Shown here piece by piece: positions 34,001 to 46,043 of a DNA stretch of 64,000 nucleotides; positions within the stretch are counted from its first letter, which is position 1; every line of letters starts with the position of its first letter. The notes below the pieces were generated by a model. The model saw only the letters and a program-made list of their open reading frames with translations, was not told the DNA's origin and made no database searches. The position numbers were made by a program, and so were the translations under genes. Source of the stretch: Symbiotaphrina buchneri (Eukaryota; Ascomycota; Symbiotaphrinales; Symbiotaphrinaceae); the NCBI GenBank assembly GCA_001599915.1, contig BCIG01000020.1, positions 186,001 through 250,000 on the forward strand. The letters run 5' to 3'.

Positions 34001-35699
34001 CCGTGGATATCTTGCTTTCCTTCGATGAAAAGCTTTGATCGGGAGCGTTCTGCCGCCGACCCTTGGAACCTGACTGCTTTGAGGCCAGGAGCCCATCGTC
34101 GGACTTCCGCTAACCAGGAGTCAAGCACGCTTAGAGGACAAATCACTAAGAAGGGCCTCGCCTCGATAGCCGCTATTTGCGTATATTCATGTTCCTTCAG
34201 ATATTGAAAGAGCGATAGCGTCTGAAGCGTCTTGCCGAGACCCATCTCGTCACCCAGTATGCCAGACAGACCGTTTTTATGCAGATACACAAGGAAAGAT
34301 AGACCCGACAACTGATAGGGCTTAAGCACGGCGGTGAGTCTGAATTAGGTAAGTTTGGTAAGCTCATGGTCATGATCGGGAGAGGGGGCCTAACCCTTTC
34401 GGCTGCTCCTTCAGTTCCTCATACGGACGTATAGGCCAGTCAAGCTTGTTTGACTCATTTGCCGCCTGGTTGTAAGCAACACCTGACCGGCTGGCGCGTT
34501 TGGAGAGTTCCTTCTCTATGTAGTTGCCAGATGGAAGCAGCGGCAAGAATCTGTCCTTGTGATGCAGGAAAAAGTTGCGCCTTTGGATGGAAGTCCCGGA
34601 AGTTGACTGATATACAGTTTCTTTCGATTCGTCCCCATCAAGATCAATGACTTTTCCCTCCAGATTCATCTGTGACCACGGGGCGGCCATCAGCTTCCGT
34701 TTCTTCGTCTGCCGTTTCCGGATCTGAGCCCTTGGAGTCTGAGAAGATGATTGTTCAAGCGTCTTGGTACGGAGAGACAGCCGTCGTAATGATCGCTCTC
34801 TATCCAACCCAATTGATTTGGCGCTATCTTCCTCTAGTGTATCAGAATCAGAGAGCATGTGAGAACCTTTGCGCTTCAACTGCTGGGCCGGAGTATCATC
34901 CACTGATAGTCCTGTAATTCCAGAGGCGATATCTCCTTGCTCAGATTGGCCGCAAGAATTATTATTAGGCGGTGTAGCGAATACTCTGTCCGACGCGTCC
35001 TGCGAATGCACCTCCTGTTCATTGAGGGTGGACACCCCCAGTTGCTGCGAGACCATCTCCAGAGACTTGCCTGATGTAAACATTGGCACTCTGTGGAGGA
35101 GATCTTGACCCAGGATGACTCCGGGTAGTCAACCAGTCAGAAGCATAAATTTGTTGCAGCAGTGATGCTGTAGCGCCCAGTGAAAATGGGTGATACTCGT
35201 GTGTCTGCCAATGTTCAGCTGCGCCCTAAGAGCTGGCTGCGCTTGTTGCACATGTAGAGCCCTCACCTGGGTGACCAGCCTCAATGTTGCGAGTGAGCCA
35301 CTTGTTTCCAGACATAAGACGAAGAAGCAACAGCTGGTAGAGACAGGCAACGGCAGAGGATGTGTTATGGTGTACGAATAGGATCTAATACTTTCCCTTT
35401 GACTACGCTCCGAGGTGTGCAAGCTGGTCTAGGAACATCTGATCTGTGTCGACAGTGAATGCTCGCTGCGCCCAACAACCCTGAGCGCTGAGATCCGCAT
35501 GTGTACCCAAGCGCCCATGAGGGTCGCTGCAGGCAACATGCTCGTCTGCGAACATGCGGGCCTGTCGCCTACTGCCATGAGGGCTGATTCTGAGAATGTT
35601 GATTGCAGCAGGTGCATCTTTGTGTAAGGTATGTTCTACTTCAGACGGCGCTGACGGGGACAATGAACTGTGGAGAGATGGCACCATGCAGATAAGCAT
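31087..35699 (-). CDS. SNF2-family DNA-dependent ATPase with C-terminal PHD-like finger
   Basis: 1,320 residues from eight exons: 35699-35407, 35090-34395, 34339-33157, 33099-32799, 32747-32663, 32608-32455, 32393-31836, 31779-31087. Chromatin-remodelling type Swi2/Snf2 ATPase. Visible: Walker A DEMGLGKT, DEAH within VLDEAHTIKNHES, LTGTPLQN, MLRRLK, then the helicase C-lobe with STKAGGLGINLTAA, DQNWNP and AYRIGQTRPV. The C-terminus has a Cys/His-rich PHD-type finger (CQVCWTGGRLVKCRGCPRAYH...) followed by more CxxC pairs (CDKC, CRWC, CHNC). The N-terminal ~330 residues are low-complexity with a basic KRQTKKRK patch. The first intron is 316 nt and the phase match (LAHLGA|VPMF) supports it. Intron 32748-32798 is 51 nt, in frame and stop-free. 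Start uncertain by four codons (ATG at 35699 or 35687). Confidence 0.85.
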
Positions 35700-36037
35700 A
35701 AACAATTTACCGTATCTTAGCGTTATCGATGAGGATAATCCGAGAAACTAGACCTTGTAAAGTAAGGCGCGTTTGCTGCGGTTAAAGGTTTTTCCGAGAA
35801 ATCTAATCTCAAGTGGTTTGTATCTCACGATGATGGTCGCTGGCTGTATTGTCGTTTTGCGTCGTTCACTCGAGATAGAGTAGGCAGCCTTGCCATATAT
35901 GGAACGGCCCCGATTATATAGCTCGCCATATCGTCCCACCATGGTCCTCACCTGTCTTATCATTTCAACTTCCTGGATCATCGCATGACCCTGGGTCACA
36001 CCTCATCACCAGCTTGATTCATGCCACAAGGAGCGAT
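35700..36037. other. Divergent promoter region SNF2 gene / clr2
   Basis: 338 bases shared by two chromatin-protein genes. No TATA-like or repeated motif stood out. A putative ATG in another frame lies at 36020 (upstream of clr2) and could open a short upstream ORF. Confidence 0.4.
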
Positions 36038-38056
36038 ATGCCACCCAATAATTACTATCCTCTCTATGTCTTGAGGTCGGACGGGAAGGCCACGGTCTAC
36101 TCTTCTGTTACAAAAAAATATGAAGCGAACCGGCCCACTCCCGAGCAGCTGGACGATAAACCAGATGCCAAGGGCATCTCGGACTTTTACCGCAAGCTGG
36201 ATCCGAGTGATCTCAAGGAAGAAGACTGGCGACGGAAATTAGGTGGCATGCTGATGCGGGAGCTGGGCGGAACACCTGGTAGGTGCTTTATGGTCGATGC
36301 TATGTGCCGGAACGGTAGACTAAATGGCACAGAAGGGAGCAACTACATCTTAGCAGAATTGCCGGAGCATTACACATTGTACGAACACTTGAAAATCACG
36401 GCTGCTGCGGATGGGACCGTGCAAAAGTCCTCCAGGAACCATGCCAAAGGTGCAAGTGAACGCCAGGATGCTTACCTTTATGGGCATCCGTTGGGCCGCA
36501 AAAAGCGCTACCGAAGTCCTGGCGACTTCTTCCCACATCTGCTGTGGTTGGTGACTGACAAGGATGGAGATCCGAATAACTGCTCCTGTAAAATATGTTG
36601 TCCTGAAGATTTGCAACCTTCAGCGCCGGCAGAGACCATGCCAACCAATCCTTCGAACGATCAGAACCCGGAAACAAGAAAGGAGGGATCCAAGGACGCA
36701 CCTCAAAAGACCTCGTCATCCGGCGAAAGTCCGGCAACAAATTCCTTGAGCACTATAACCGTCGCTTCTCACACGGCTCAATCAAGTCAACGAGCTTCAC
36801 AGCCAACTGCTCCATCCAAAATGACTCCATCCGCAGCACAGCCTCCGGTATCTCGCGCCGCACATCCGACGCCTCTACCTGCTACAAGAAGCTTAGAGCA
36901 AGAACTTGATTCGCAATACAATCAATTCATGTTTCGTCTCGGAGAACTTGTGTGGTTCAACCGTGGGGCTGCCTGGGGCCTGGGCGTGTTAGCCCGAAGA
37001 GAATATGCCAAAGATCCGCAAGTATCAGGAGACAGGCGCAGGTATCTTGTACAGCCTCTATCACATCCATTCGCACCAGCACCTCCCCAGATCATTCCTG
37101 ACGAAGGACTTCTCCGCCCTTGGCTGGCCTGGAGTGCGCCGGCGCCGACTCACCCTGGGCTGTCTACACCAGGGCTGACATATGGTGCTATCGATTGGAA
37201 TGCGGTGATCCAACAACACTACGGCCAGGGCGATCCCGAGGTTGACGCCAGTATTTTCGCAGCCAAGGCTATTGACAGTAGCTTCACCCCATTCGGTCAG
37301 ATCAGCACAGGTCCGCAAGGAGAGGTCCATTTCAATGGTATCTTCCTTGGAGCAGAGAAGATCTGGTGCGGTGAAGCCCTGCACCTACGCAATACCACTG
37401 GTACAGCGCCCACCAGTGATATTCTAGTTCTACAGGCCATCATCGAAAGAGCCCGTCATGATCCAAATACGAACCAACCCAGCAGTGTTGTCTACGTGGT
37501 TGGCGATCACTATGCTTTCTCTTCCGTGGCTCACGATCCAAACAGACCGATCCCCGAAAATATGAACTTGCCTCTCCGAGTTCGGGAAGATCTCAAGTAC
37601 CGGAACACTGTCACGATCCCCTCGAAGGGCGTGGAAGGGTATTGGAAGCTCGTTCGTCCTCTGACGAGTCTCAATCTGACGGACATCCGGGGGAGGTGGT
37701 ACGAATCCAGCCTCTTGCTGCCGATACTACGTGGCGCCGTCGATTTCAACAACGACCTGCAAAGAGGTGAGATCACCGATGCTGGGCTGTGGATGAACGG
37801 TCGCGGAGATGCATCGGGCACTGTGAACAGGATGGGCCCGAAGTTGATGGACAGGCATGAGGCTTTCGGCAATGCTGTCCCGCGAGGCTTCAGGATCAGC
37901 CCAGGACTTGATGGTCCTCCAGAGCAGCCCTTGGAACAGGAGACCGCTGTCTCCAGGCAAGACGACGATGTGGACCAGTTTATGAACCTGGACCCTGTCG
38001 AGCAAGATGGGTATATGGCGCAATATGGGGGAAATGGGAGCCAATCCTTTACGTGA
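36038..38056 (+). CDS. clr2: Cryptic loci regulator 2 (Clr2-like, SHREC silencing complex)
   Basis: Single exon; 672 residues from the ATG opening MPPNNYYPLYVLRSDGK. Clr2 is part of the SHREC histone-deacetylase/remodeller complex that silences heterochromatin in fission yeast. The N-terminal region (WRRKLGGMLMREL ... NYILAELPEHYTLYEHLK ... HPLGRKKRYRSPGDFFPHLLWLV ... CSCKIC) and the central block (FRLGELVWFNRGAAWGLGVL ... YLVQPLSHPF) match the Clr2 N-terminal and transcription-silencing domains. Between them is a long Pro/Ser/Thr-rich linker. The C-terminal part contains a barrel-like segment with VVYVVGDHYAF and IRGRWYESSLLLPIL. Paired with a SNF2 ATPase on the opposite strand. Confidence 0.85.
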   Translation: MPPNNYYPLYVLRSDGKATVYSSVTKKYEANRPTPEQLDDKPDAKGISDFYRKLDPSDLKEEDWRRKLGGMLMRELGGTPGRCFMVDAMCRNGRLNGTEGSNYILAELPEHYTLYEHLKITAAADGTVQKSSRNHAKGASERQDAYLYGHPLGRKKRYRSPGDFFPHLLWLVTDKDGDPNNCSCKICCPEDLQPSAPAETMPTNPSNDQNPETRKEGSKDAPQKTSSSGESPATNSLSTITVASHTAQSSQRASQPTAPSKMTPSAAQPPVSRAAHPTPLPATRSLEQELDSQYNQFMFRLGELVWFNRGAAWGLGVLARREYAKDPQVSGDRRRYLVQPLSHPFAPAPPQIIPDEGLLRPWLAWSAPAPTHPGLSTPGLTYGAIDWNAVIQQHYGQGDPEVDASIFAAKAIDSSFTPFGQISTGPQGEVHFNGIFLGAEKIWCGEALHLRNTTGTAPTSDILVLQAIIERARHDPNTNQPSSVVYVVGDHYAFSSVAHDPNRPIPENMNLPLRVREDLKYRNTVTIPSKGVEGYWKLVRPLTSLNLTDIRGRWYESSLLLPILRGAVDFNNDLQRGEITDAGLWMNGRGDASGTVNRMGPKLMDRHEAFGNAVPRGFRISPGLDGPPEQPLEQETAVSRQDDDVDQFMNLDPVEQDGYMAQYGGNGSQSFT

Positions 38057-38382
38057 TGGATTTGAAAGACTTCAACTGTGCATAGCGGGCGGCGCTCAGG
38101 GTGTTTCACGCGTTTCTCCCTTCTATCCCTCATGTAAGATGACGAGTCGCTGAAGTCCACGGCGAGAGCGAAGAAGGAAAATGAGCTGTCTTTCAACGGA
38201 TAGAAAGGCTTTTTTTGCTCGACTTAGTATGGTGAGGAGACTGCGTCTGCGAGCTCTTCACAAGCCCCCTCACTCCAAGGGTATCCAAGCGGTCTATAGC
38301 TTCAACCTAGCATCGACCTAGTAATAAGAATAAAAATGATGCCGCAACTTTAACAAACTTCCAATCACATCAATCACATCAA
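38057..38382. other. Convergent intergenic region clr2 / rasA
   Basis: About 325 bases between the two stops. Near the rasA stop, at 38361-38388, a nine-base unit (ATCACATCA) is tandemly repeated; it runs into the stop codon at 38383-38385. Nothing else seen. Confidence 0.5.
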
Positions 38383-40256
<1,874 letters not shown>

Positions 40257-40796
40257 ATGATTTGGAAACGATCGACAGCTCTTGTTTATGGTGTTCAAAC
40301 TCCACTCCCCAGTACGAGGGATTCTCTAACCCTGCATGCCTCTCTGCTGCCAAAGTGGTCAACTCGTGAATTGAGCAGCTACCACTCTTCAACGTTGAAA
40401 ACCTTGCGGGACCAAGTCACTTCCTCGCTCCCATCTGCTAATTTGCATGATCTAGATAACTTAATCACCAACTGTTCCTTATTGTTTTCCACCAGGCCGA
40501 TGAGACATAACCTCAGCCAAAGAATCCGCTGCCAAATCGCCTCTTGCCTCTTGTTGATGATATATGCAGTCTCATGCAACACACCGCACTCATCAATAAT
40601 ACTCCCTTGTATGCGATCTGATCTGAACAGCCAACAGCCACGACTATGTTCAGGTACGTCCTTCACGTGGGCAGCGACAAGATGTGTTCAGCTCTGGTGC
40701 CTCGGTCCCAGCAAGCCCTCAATAGTCGAAATAGCTGCGAGTATAGCCCCACGCAAACCTCGCCAGCGAGTCCGCTTACGCTTGCGGTCTCCGTAA
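40257..40796 (+). CDS. Hypothetical ORF, unknown function (low confidence)
   Basis: An uninterrupted 179-codon frame in DNA not otherwise assigned. This is clearly longer than other orphan frames in the non-coding parts of the window (about 110 codons at most). The product is Ser/Leu-rich with several Cys, ends in a basic stretch (RKPRQRVRLRLRSP), and resembles no family I know. A plausible donor (GTACGT) lies near 40655, so a spliced alternative is possible. It is convergent with the MoaB/CinA-type gene (stop at 40834). It could equally be chance or part of a long rasA 5' region. Confidence 0.3.
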   Translation: MIWKRSTALVYGVQTPLPSTRDSLTLHASLLPKWSTRELSSYHSSTLKTLRDQVTSSLPSANLHDLDNLITNCSLLFSTRPMRHNLSQRIRCQIASCLLLMIYAVSCNTPHSSIILPCMRSDLNSQQPRLCSGTSFTWAATRCVQLWCLGPSKPSIVEIAASIAPRKPRQRVRLRLRSP

Positions 40797-40833
40797 GATG
40801 ACGCTCACAGTTATTGAAAGCCAGCACGATGTT

Positions 40834-41946
40834 CTAGTTCTCTGGGTCCACCTCTCCTTCGACATCATCTTCACCCTCAATATTCACTCGCCGGCCTTGC
40901 ACGTTCTTTGCAACTTCGTCTACTAAGCTCTCCATATAATCTTTATCCTTGCCTACGAGCGTGACTGTGTTACGCGCCTTGCCCCATCTCGGATAACTTC
41001 CGACCTTGATCCCATGTGGCTCAACCTTTGCCGCCAGCTCCGTCAGATAGCCAGCCACGGAGCTTTCGGCCATCGGCGTTGAGAAGAGGATCCGGTGGAT
41101 ACCTTTACCCTCAGGGTCAGTAACCCGGGGTAGTAATCTTGGCTTGAGCCCGTCGAGCATCTGTTCAAAAAGCCTCGGCACTCCAGGTAGAATATGTACG
41201 TTCCCATTGACAACACTGACTGGGACCCATAGGTTGTCACTGACAAAGATTGCTTGGTCCTCAAGCTTTCGGTTCTCGTCTATCGGTAATTCAACCATCC
41301 GTAATTTTGCCGTAAGCGCCGCGGATGGCGCTTCCCAGTCGAATTTTGGTTGCGAGGGGTGCGGTCTCGATATTCTCTTCATGCGGGCGAACGCTTCCTC
41401 GTGCAGCTTCAGGGGCAAATCGAAAGCTTTTGCTATTGATGCGTACGTTATGTCATCATGCCTAGAAGGCGTCAGCAACATCGCTCTCAGCCATAGTACA
41501 GACTGCCGTTCCACTGACGTCGGGCCAATTCCTCCAGATGTGACAACAAAATCGTAATCATTACTCATCCGTCTAGCGGCTTCTATAATCTCGTCTTCAA
41601 CGTCCCCAATCACTTCTATCCGTTTCAAATTGATCCCCAGAGCGAAGCAAAACTTGGCCATATAGGCGGAATTGGTATCGATGGTCTAAGTCAAGCATTT
41701 GCTCAGCCACCGAGCATCCTTTAGATGCCCAATCTCTCAATGACGTACCTTCCCACCGAGTACTTCATCGCCAATTATCAGGCACGCTGCAGTATGGATT
41801 GTTCTCCTCTGCTTCTCATCTGCCGCAGCAGAAGTTGCGGAGGACATCGTAAGACTTGTCTTTGGCAGCGCCGAAGCGGAGGTGTGGGCGTAATTTGGCA
41901 GTGGCCGAGAGAGATGTCGAGCAAGCTGGGATAGACGCGAAAACAT
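40834..41946 (-). CDS. Molybdopterin-binding (MoaB/Mog, CinA-type) domain protein
   Basis: 330 residues; exons 41946-41749, 41685-41519, 41461-40834. The core matches the MoCF-biosynthesis fold of the CinA-N type: CLIIGDEVLGGKTIDTNS, ALGINLKRIEVIGD, DFVVTSGGIGPTHDD, NVHILPGVPRLFE and FSTPMAESSVA. The C-terminal part fits the fungal/CinA N-domain extension. Family members act as nucleotide pyrophosphatases or have unknown roles, so I do not assign molybdenum cofactor synthesis. The N-terminus (MFSRLSQLARHLSRPLP, Arg-rich, no acidic residues) looks like a mitochondrial presequence. The second intron (41462-41518) is 57 nt, in frame and stop-free with GTCAGT donor; its removal restores the invariant GGIGPTHDD. 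Confidence 0.85.
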
Positions 41947-42357
41947 GAGGTCTTACCGATCAGAACCTCGTCAGTCCGGCAGCGAACTCGATGGATTGCG
42001 ACAAGTCTGGAGAGCAAAGGATGGAAGGTGGATGATGTGATGCGATAGGTACTCACTTTAGGTAGGGGATGCCCCGAGCTACGGGGCCGCGGGTTTCCCC
42101 GCTCGAGTGCCATCATCGCCGGGCCCGGCGCTCGGACCACGCAAGCAACCTAAGGTAGGATCATCCAAGCACAAGGCCGACCCGTAACACTTCGCAAGAT
42201 TTGTATTCCTTTTCAGGCTCGAATTCGGCGAAAACGAAGAAGCAGAGCAGGACCGGGCTTGGAAGCGCTTATTCCAGCCCTTGATCCTAAGTCGCCGTGA
42301 TACGAAGTGCTGCAGCATCCACCTTCGATCTCCTTTCAGCTACAAGAAGCACCGATC

Positions 42358-42966
42358 ATGGTAGGCCCCACCTCCAGACCGGCCGTCTAGCTAGAAAACT
42401 GACCCATACCGCTCCTAGGCTTCAGAGTCGCGACTGTATACATTCTCACCCGAGACCAAGGAGAAGCTACGAAAGTTCCGCCTGGGCACATCCCGGGCGA
42501 AGGAGCCACAAGCTGTCATCTGTCAGTTTTGACTGTCCCTTATCACCCCACCTTCTATCTGCAACGGCTGACAGCTGCTGTTCCGCTCCAGATCAGATTG
42601 ACAAGCATACTCTGGAAATCGCGCAAGCAGATGATGAGACCTACACCAGCCTTCAAGAGATCGCCGACGAGCTGCCAGACCATTCTCCGAGATACGTACT
42701 GCTAAGTTACCCGTATACACTGGTAACAGCGCGCTGCACCCATTGCTCGTGAGCTCTGTTAACATATTCCGTCATAGCCATCCGGCCGTCTATCTGTTCC
42801 TTATGTCCTCCTGTACTACTTGCCAGTCACCTGCAATGCTGAGATGAGGATGTTATACGCTGGCGCAAAAGAGCTGATGAGGAACACGGCGGAGGTAGGC
42901 AAGGTGTTGGAGCTGGAGTCGGCTGAGGATGTCGAAGATATAGAGGCACGATTGGGGGGAAGTTAA
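42358..42966 (+). CDS. gmf1: Glia maturation factor (ADF/cofilin-fold, Arp2/3 regulator)
   Basis: 141 residues; exons 42358-42360, 42419-42521, 42592-42722, 42778-42966. GMF debranches actin by acting on the Arp2/3 complex. The start codon stands alone: the first coding exon contributes only ATG, followed at once by a GTAGGC donor, and exon 2 begins GCT TCA GAG (ASESRLYTFSPETKEKLRKFRLG). The conserved PRYVLLSYPYTL|PSGRLSVPYVLLYYLP junction fixes the last intron, and NAEMRMLYAGAKELM lies in the last exon. The second intron has a GTCAGT donor, and its acceptor must be TCCAG at 42591 rather than the nearer GACAG. Confidence 0.9.
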
Positions 42967-43926
42967 CAAAGGTGCTGGAAGATGTTGGCAAAGCGCGTGA
43001 TGCGCTCTGCTCAAGGGCGCGGCGTCCGGCGTTTCGGGCGATAGTACACATTTCGACTTCGTCGACAATGTCATCCATCAATTCATTGATATGACCGACA
43101 GCTGCCGTATAATGCGTCAGTCTATCATGCGAATGTTCCGCTCGGAGTATGAGAGCGGTTGATCTAAACCCCGCGATATGACTCCAGATTCGGCCCACCT
43201 ACTGAAGCACCTTGGAAGGATCCCTCCATTCAAATTCCGTTGTAACTTGATGCAGCACAAGTAAGCTTGCATCCAAGTTTCATGACGGAGTTCGTCCACA
43301 ATAGGTTAAAAGGAGAGGGCAAGTTTCTTCCCAACTGGCTTAAGCTATGTATGATCTGATACACCGGATGCTACTCCCGCGCCCGCTCGCCGAGATGGCG
43401 AAGTAACCCCTGAGAAGCCCCTGAACTTACGCCCACGAACGCCTCCTCACCGCCCATTCTGAACTGAAGGTTCGCACGTAGGGCACTCCTCCCAAGATTT
43501 ACTACATTCCTACCGAACGATAAGCTGGAAGAGGATATCTGAAACGGCGGCAGGAATCGCAATAGGCAACTAAAAAAGCCCAGGGTTCGCCCGGTCCCAT
43601 TACCGTATTCGGGAACACTTGTAGCAAATCCACGTCCGATTTCCTAGAGTTCCTGCGTTTTACACTTGAAGCAATGCTTTCGACTATCATTACAATTCTT
43701 TGTTGCAATCTTTTGCTTTTCCTAAGAGCCTCGCTAGGGTGCGCACTGCAGTACAACGACTGGCTCGGATTCAAATCCTAGGTCTGCCGAACGACAGGAC
43801 CCCGTTGAACACCGTCAACTAAGCAAAAAAATCACATCACCGAAAAGCCATGTCGTGGAAATATCCAATCCACAAAGCAGAGTGTCAAAAAAAGGTCAAA
43901 AAGAGGCCAATAAGGCCCAAAAAAGC
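42967..43926. other. Gene-poor region left of tRNA-Gln
   Basis: About 960 bases without a supported gene. A B-box-like GGATTCAAATCC at about 43769-43780 lacks the rest of a tRNA. No repeat recognised. Confidence 0.4.
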
Positions 43927-44076
43927 AGGTCTTACCCGGACTCGAACCTAACCGTCGCAACCGGATTAGTGGTGTGTTTGATGAAATACAGCCTGATCTG
44001 AAACCTACCGGGGTTGTCGGAAAGTTTGATCACGAGGAATCAAAATCCGAAGTGCTAACCTCTACACCATAAGACC
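43927..44076 (-). tRNA. tRNA-Gln (anticodon UUG) with canonical 17-nt intron and a 61-nt insertion at the T-stem/T-loop border
   Basis: Minus strand. After removing 44023-44039 (17 nt, position 37/38) and 43947-44007 (61 nt, between positions 53 and 54) the product is a 72-nt tRNA with every stem paired: acceptor GGTCTTA/TAAGACC, D-stem GTGT/GCAC (one U-G), anticodon stem TCGGA/TCCGA with loop TTTTGAT, variable CAAC, T-stem CCCGG/CCGGG, T-loop TTCGAGT. It resembles yeast tRNA-Gln(UUG). The A box (TGGTGTAGAGG) is intact. The B box GGTTCGAGTCC is intact because the insert ends in AGG. Six Ts follow within three bases of the 3' end, a Pol III terminator. The insert begins and ends with TAGG. It is either a second, non-canonical intron or a disrupting insertion. 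Confidence 0.85.
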
Positions 44077-46043
44077 AATCATCGAGGCAAATAATGCGTT
44101 ATTTGCTTACTTAAAGCCTAGACGATTTTGTGCAAAAATTTTAGGCATGCTTCGGTAAGCTCGGTTAGCTTACTGTGTTATGTAAGCTTCGCGAATTCAC
44201 CCCCTTAAAACAGAGAAGCAGATTTCAGGGGTCGCAATCGGCAGATCGATGATGGACCGCTCTTGTGAATGGTTACCTTAGGCAGATGAGTTGGGATTAC
44301 CATAACACGTCGGTATTGGGCTTCCATCTACAGTGATGGTGAAGAGCTATAAGCGCCGTTGAAGTGAATGGTCCGCTCAAAACATCTCAATCCATTCCTC
44401 GGACTGCCTCAAGGCAGCGATTGAGGGGCAGATCGAGAGTCCATCTATTTCGACACGATCGGACAACATCCCCATATTTGTATGCTAATTTAAGGTCACG
44501 TCCATGGAATAATTCTTGTGGGATCTTTGCTGAGTCGGATTGTATATCTTTGTCTGCGAGTCCGGTTCCACCAAGAGTGAAATGTCCTGAAAATTCAAGA
44601 CTCGAAGGAGCTGCCCGTACTCCGTAAATTATCAAAAGTGGAATAAGCTCAAAATATAAATATCATCCGGATAAACATGTTTGTTCCATTTCTATTTCCT
44701 TGCCGAGTCAAAGCTCGGAAGCAAAGCAGTTTTGAGAGAATGAAAGGTCGACCCATGAACGGTCTTGAAGAGAAGCCGACAATATGTTCGGAAATAGCTT
44801 GACCGCATAGCAGTGAAGACGAGAAAATAAAATCGCAAGGTGGAAAGCAGTGATCATGACTGAGCGCGAAAGATCCATGGCATATGGATAATGCATTGGT
44901 CCTGTCCGCACCATTGATAGCCTTTGCCTTGCAATGACAGGTATAGACTATCTTCGAGTACAGAAAAGTACTCGCGCATCCAGGACTTGAAGCAGAGCAT
45001 TAGTTATCAGCTACCAGCAACGTATAGAGCTGAGTACGCAGTATGGCAGACAGCAACAGCAGCATTTTTGGCCAAAGTCTATCAGCACACTGGAGAGAAG
45101 CGCCGTGGAGGGTTAGCTGCAGGAGGGAAGCAACAACTGCAGCCGCCGGTGCATGCCGCTGGGCAATCATGCCGCGGAATGATGTTTATCTGCTCACCGA
45201 AGCTTTCGCACTATTTATGCTACTGGATGCATTTTTCTTTTGGGACGTAAGGTAGACATAAAAATGACAGTCGGACAGCATCTGTGATGTAGCTCTTCAC
45301 CGCCGTCGGACCGGGCGATGATGTGTCTTGGCCCTAGCGTGCGGAGAAGCAATTACCAAAGCGCCGGGTTGCAGGTTGCAGCTGCAACCAACGGGCAGGC
45401 TGCTGCTGCTCTAGGTTCGCGGATACGGGAGCCGGCCTGATTGGCGGAGAGCTGCATGATTTGGAATACGATTGCAGCGTTCTCCGTTGGAAAGGAAAAC
45501 GACGAAGTATGGCGGGAGGCAACTTTTGGGCGGCCACTGGTGAAGCCGGACATTTCACGGTGGACGAAAAAAGTCATCTTCCCATGCCTTATCACATGCG
45601 ATGGCAGTACCTCACATCCTAGCGACAGGTGATCGGCAATTTGTGTCCTTGCGAAGGTATCCGTGGGCAAACGAGGTGCGCCTGATACGCATTGTCAAGG
45701 TATGAGTGCACAAAAGCAGGAAACATCATAATCACGAGCAAATCCTAAGGTAGGTATTTTGGAGGGTAAAGCAGGCTAAGAGGACTTTGGATCCCGCCCT
45801 GTAGAGATGAGCAATAGCCTTCCTCTCCCCGTGCAGGCTGCAGGAGAATTGAACAGGAAGCGTGAGGTGAATCGGATTCAATTCCTGCATAGAAGGTCAC
45901 ACCCTACACAGCTATCAAGCACTCAGAACGCGCCATTCATAAAACTTATCATATCCAACTAATTTTCAGCTATGCTGAGTTGCAGTGTAACAATTGACGA
46001 CGGGCAGGGAGGATTAAACCGCAGCCCGGGGCAGTAGACGATG
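44077..46043. other. Gene-poor region right of tRNA-Gln
   Basis: Almost 2 kb without a supported gene. The longest orphan frame is about 108 codons (44924-45250, plus strand), with no recognisable product; an HTGEKR string inside it is not part of a C2H2 finger because the Cys/His ligands are missing. No transposon remnant recognised. Confidence 0.4.

Noticed and set aside
43740-43800. B-box-like GGATTCAAATCC suggesting a second tRNA
   Set aside because: No acceptor, D-arm or anticodon stem can be built on either strand around it.
44924-45255. HTGEKR string suggesting a C2H2 zinc-finger gene
   Set aside because: Only the linker-like string is present; the flanking sequence lacks the paired Cys and His ligands, and the frame has no other protein-like feature.
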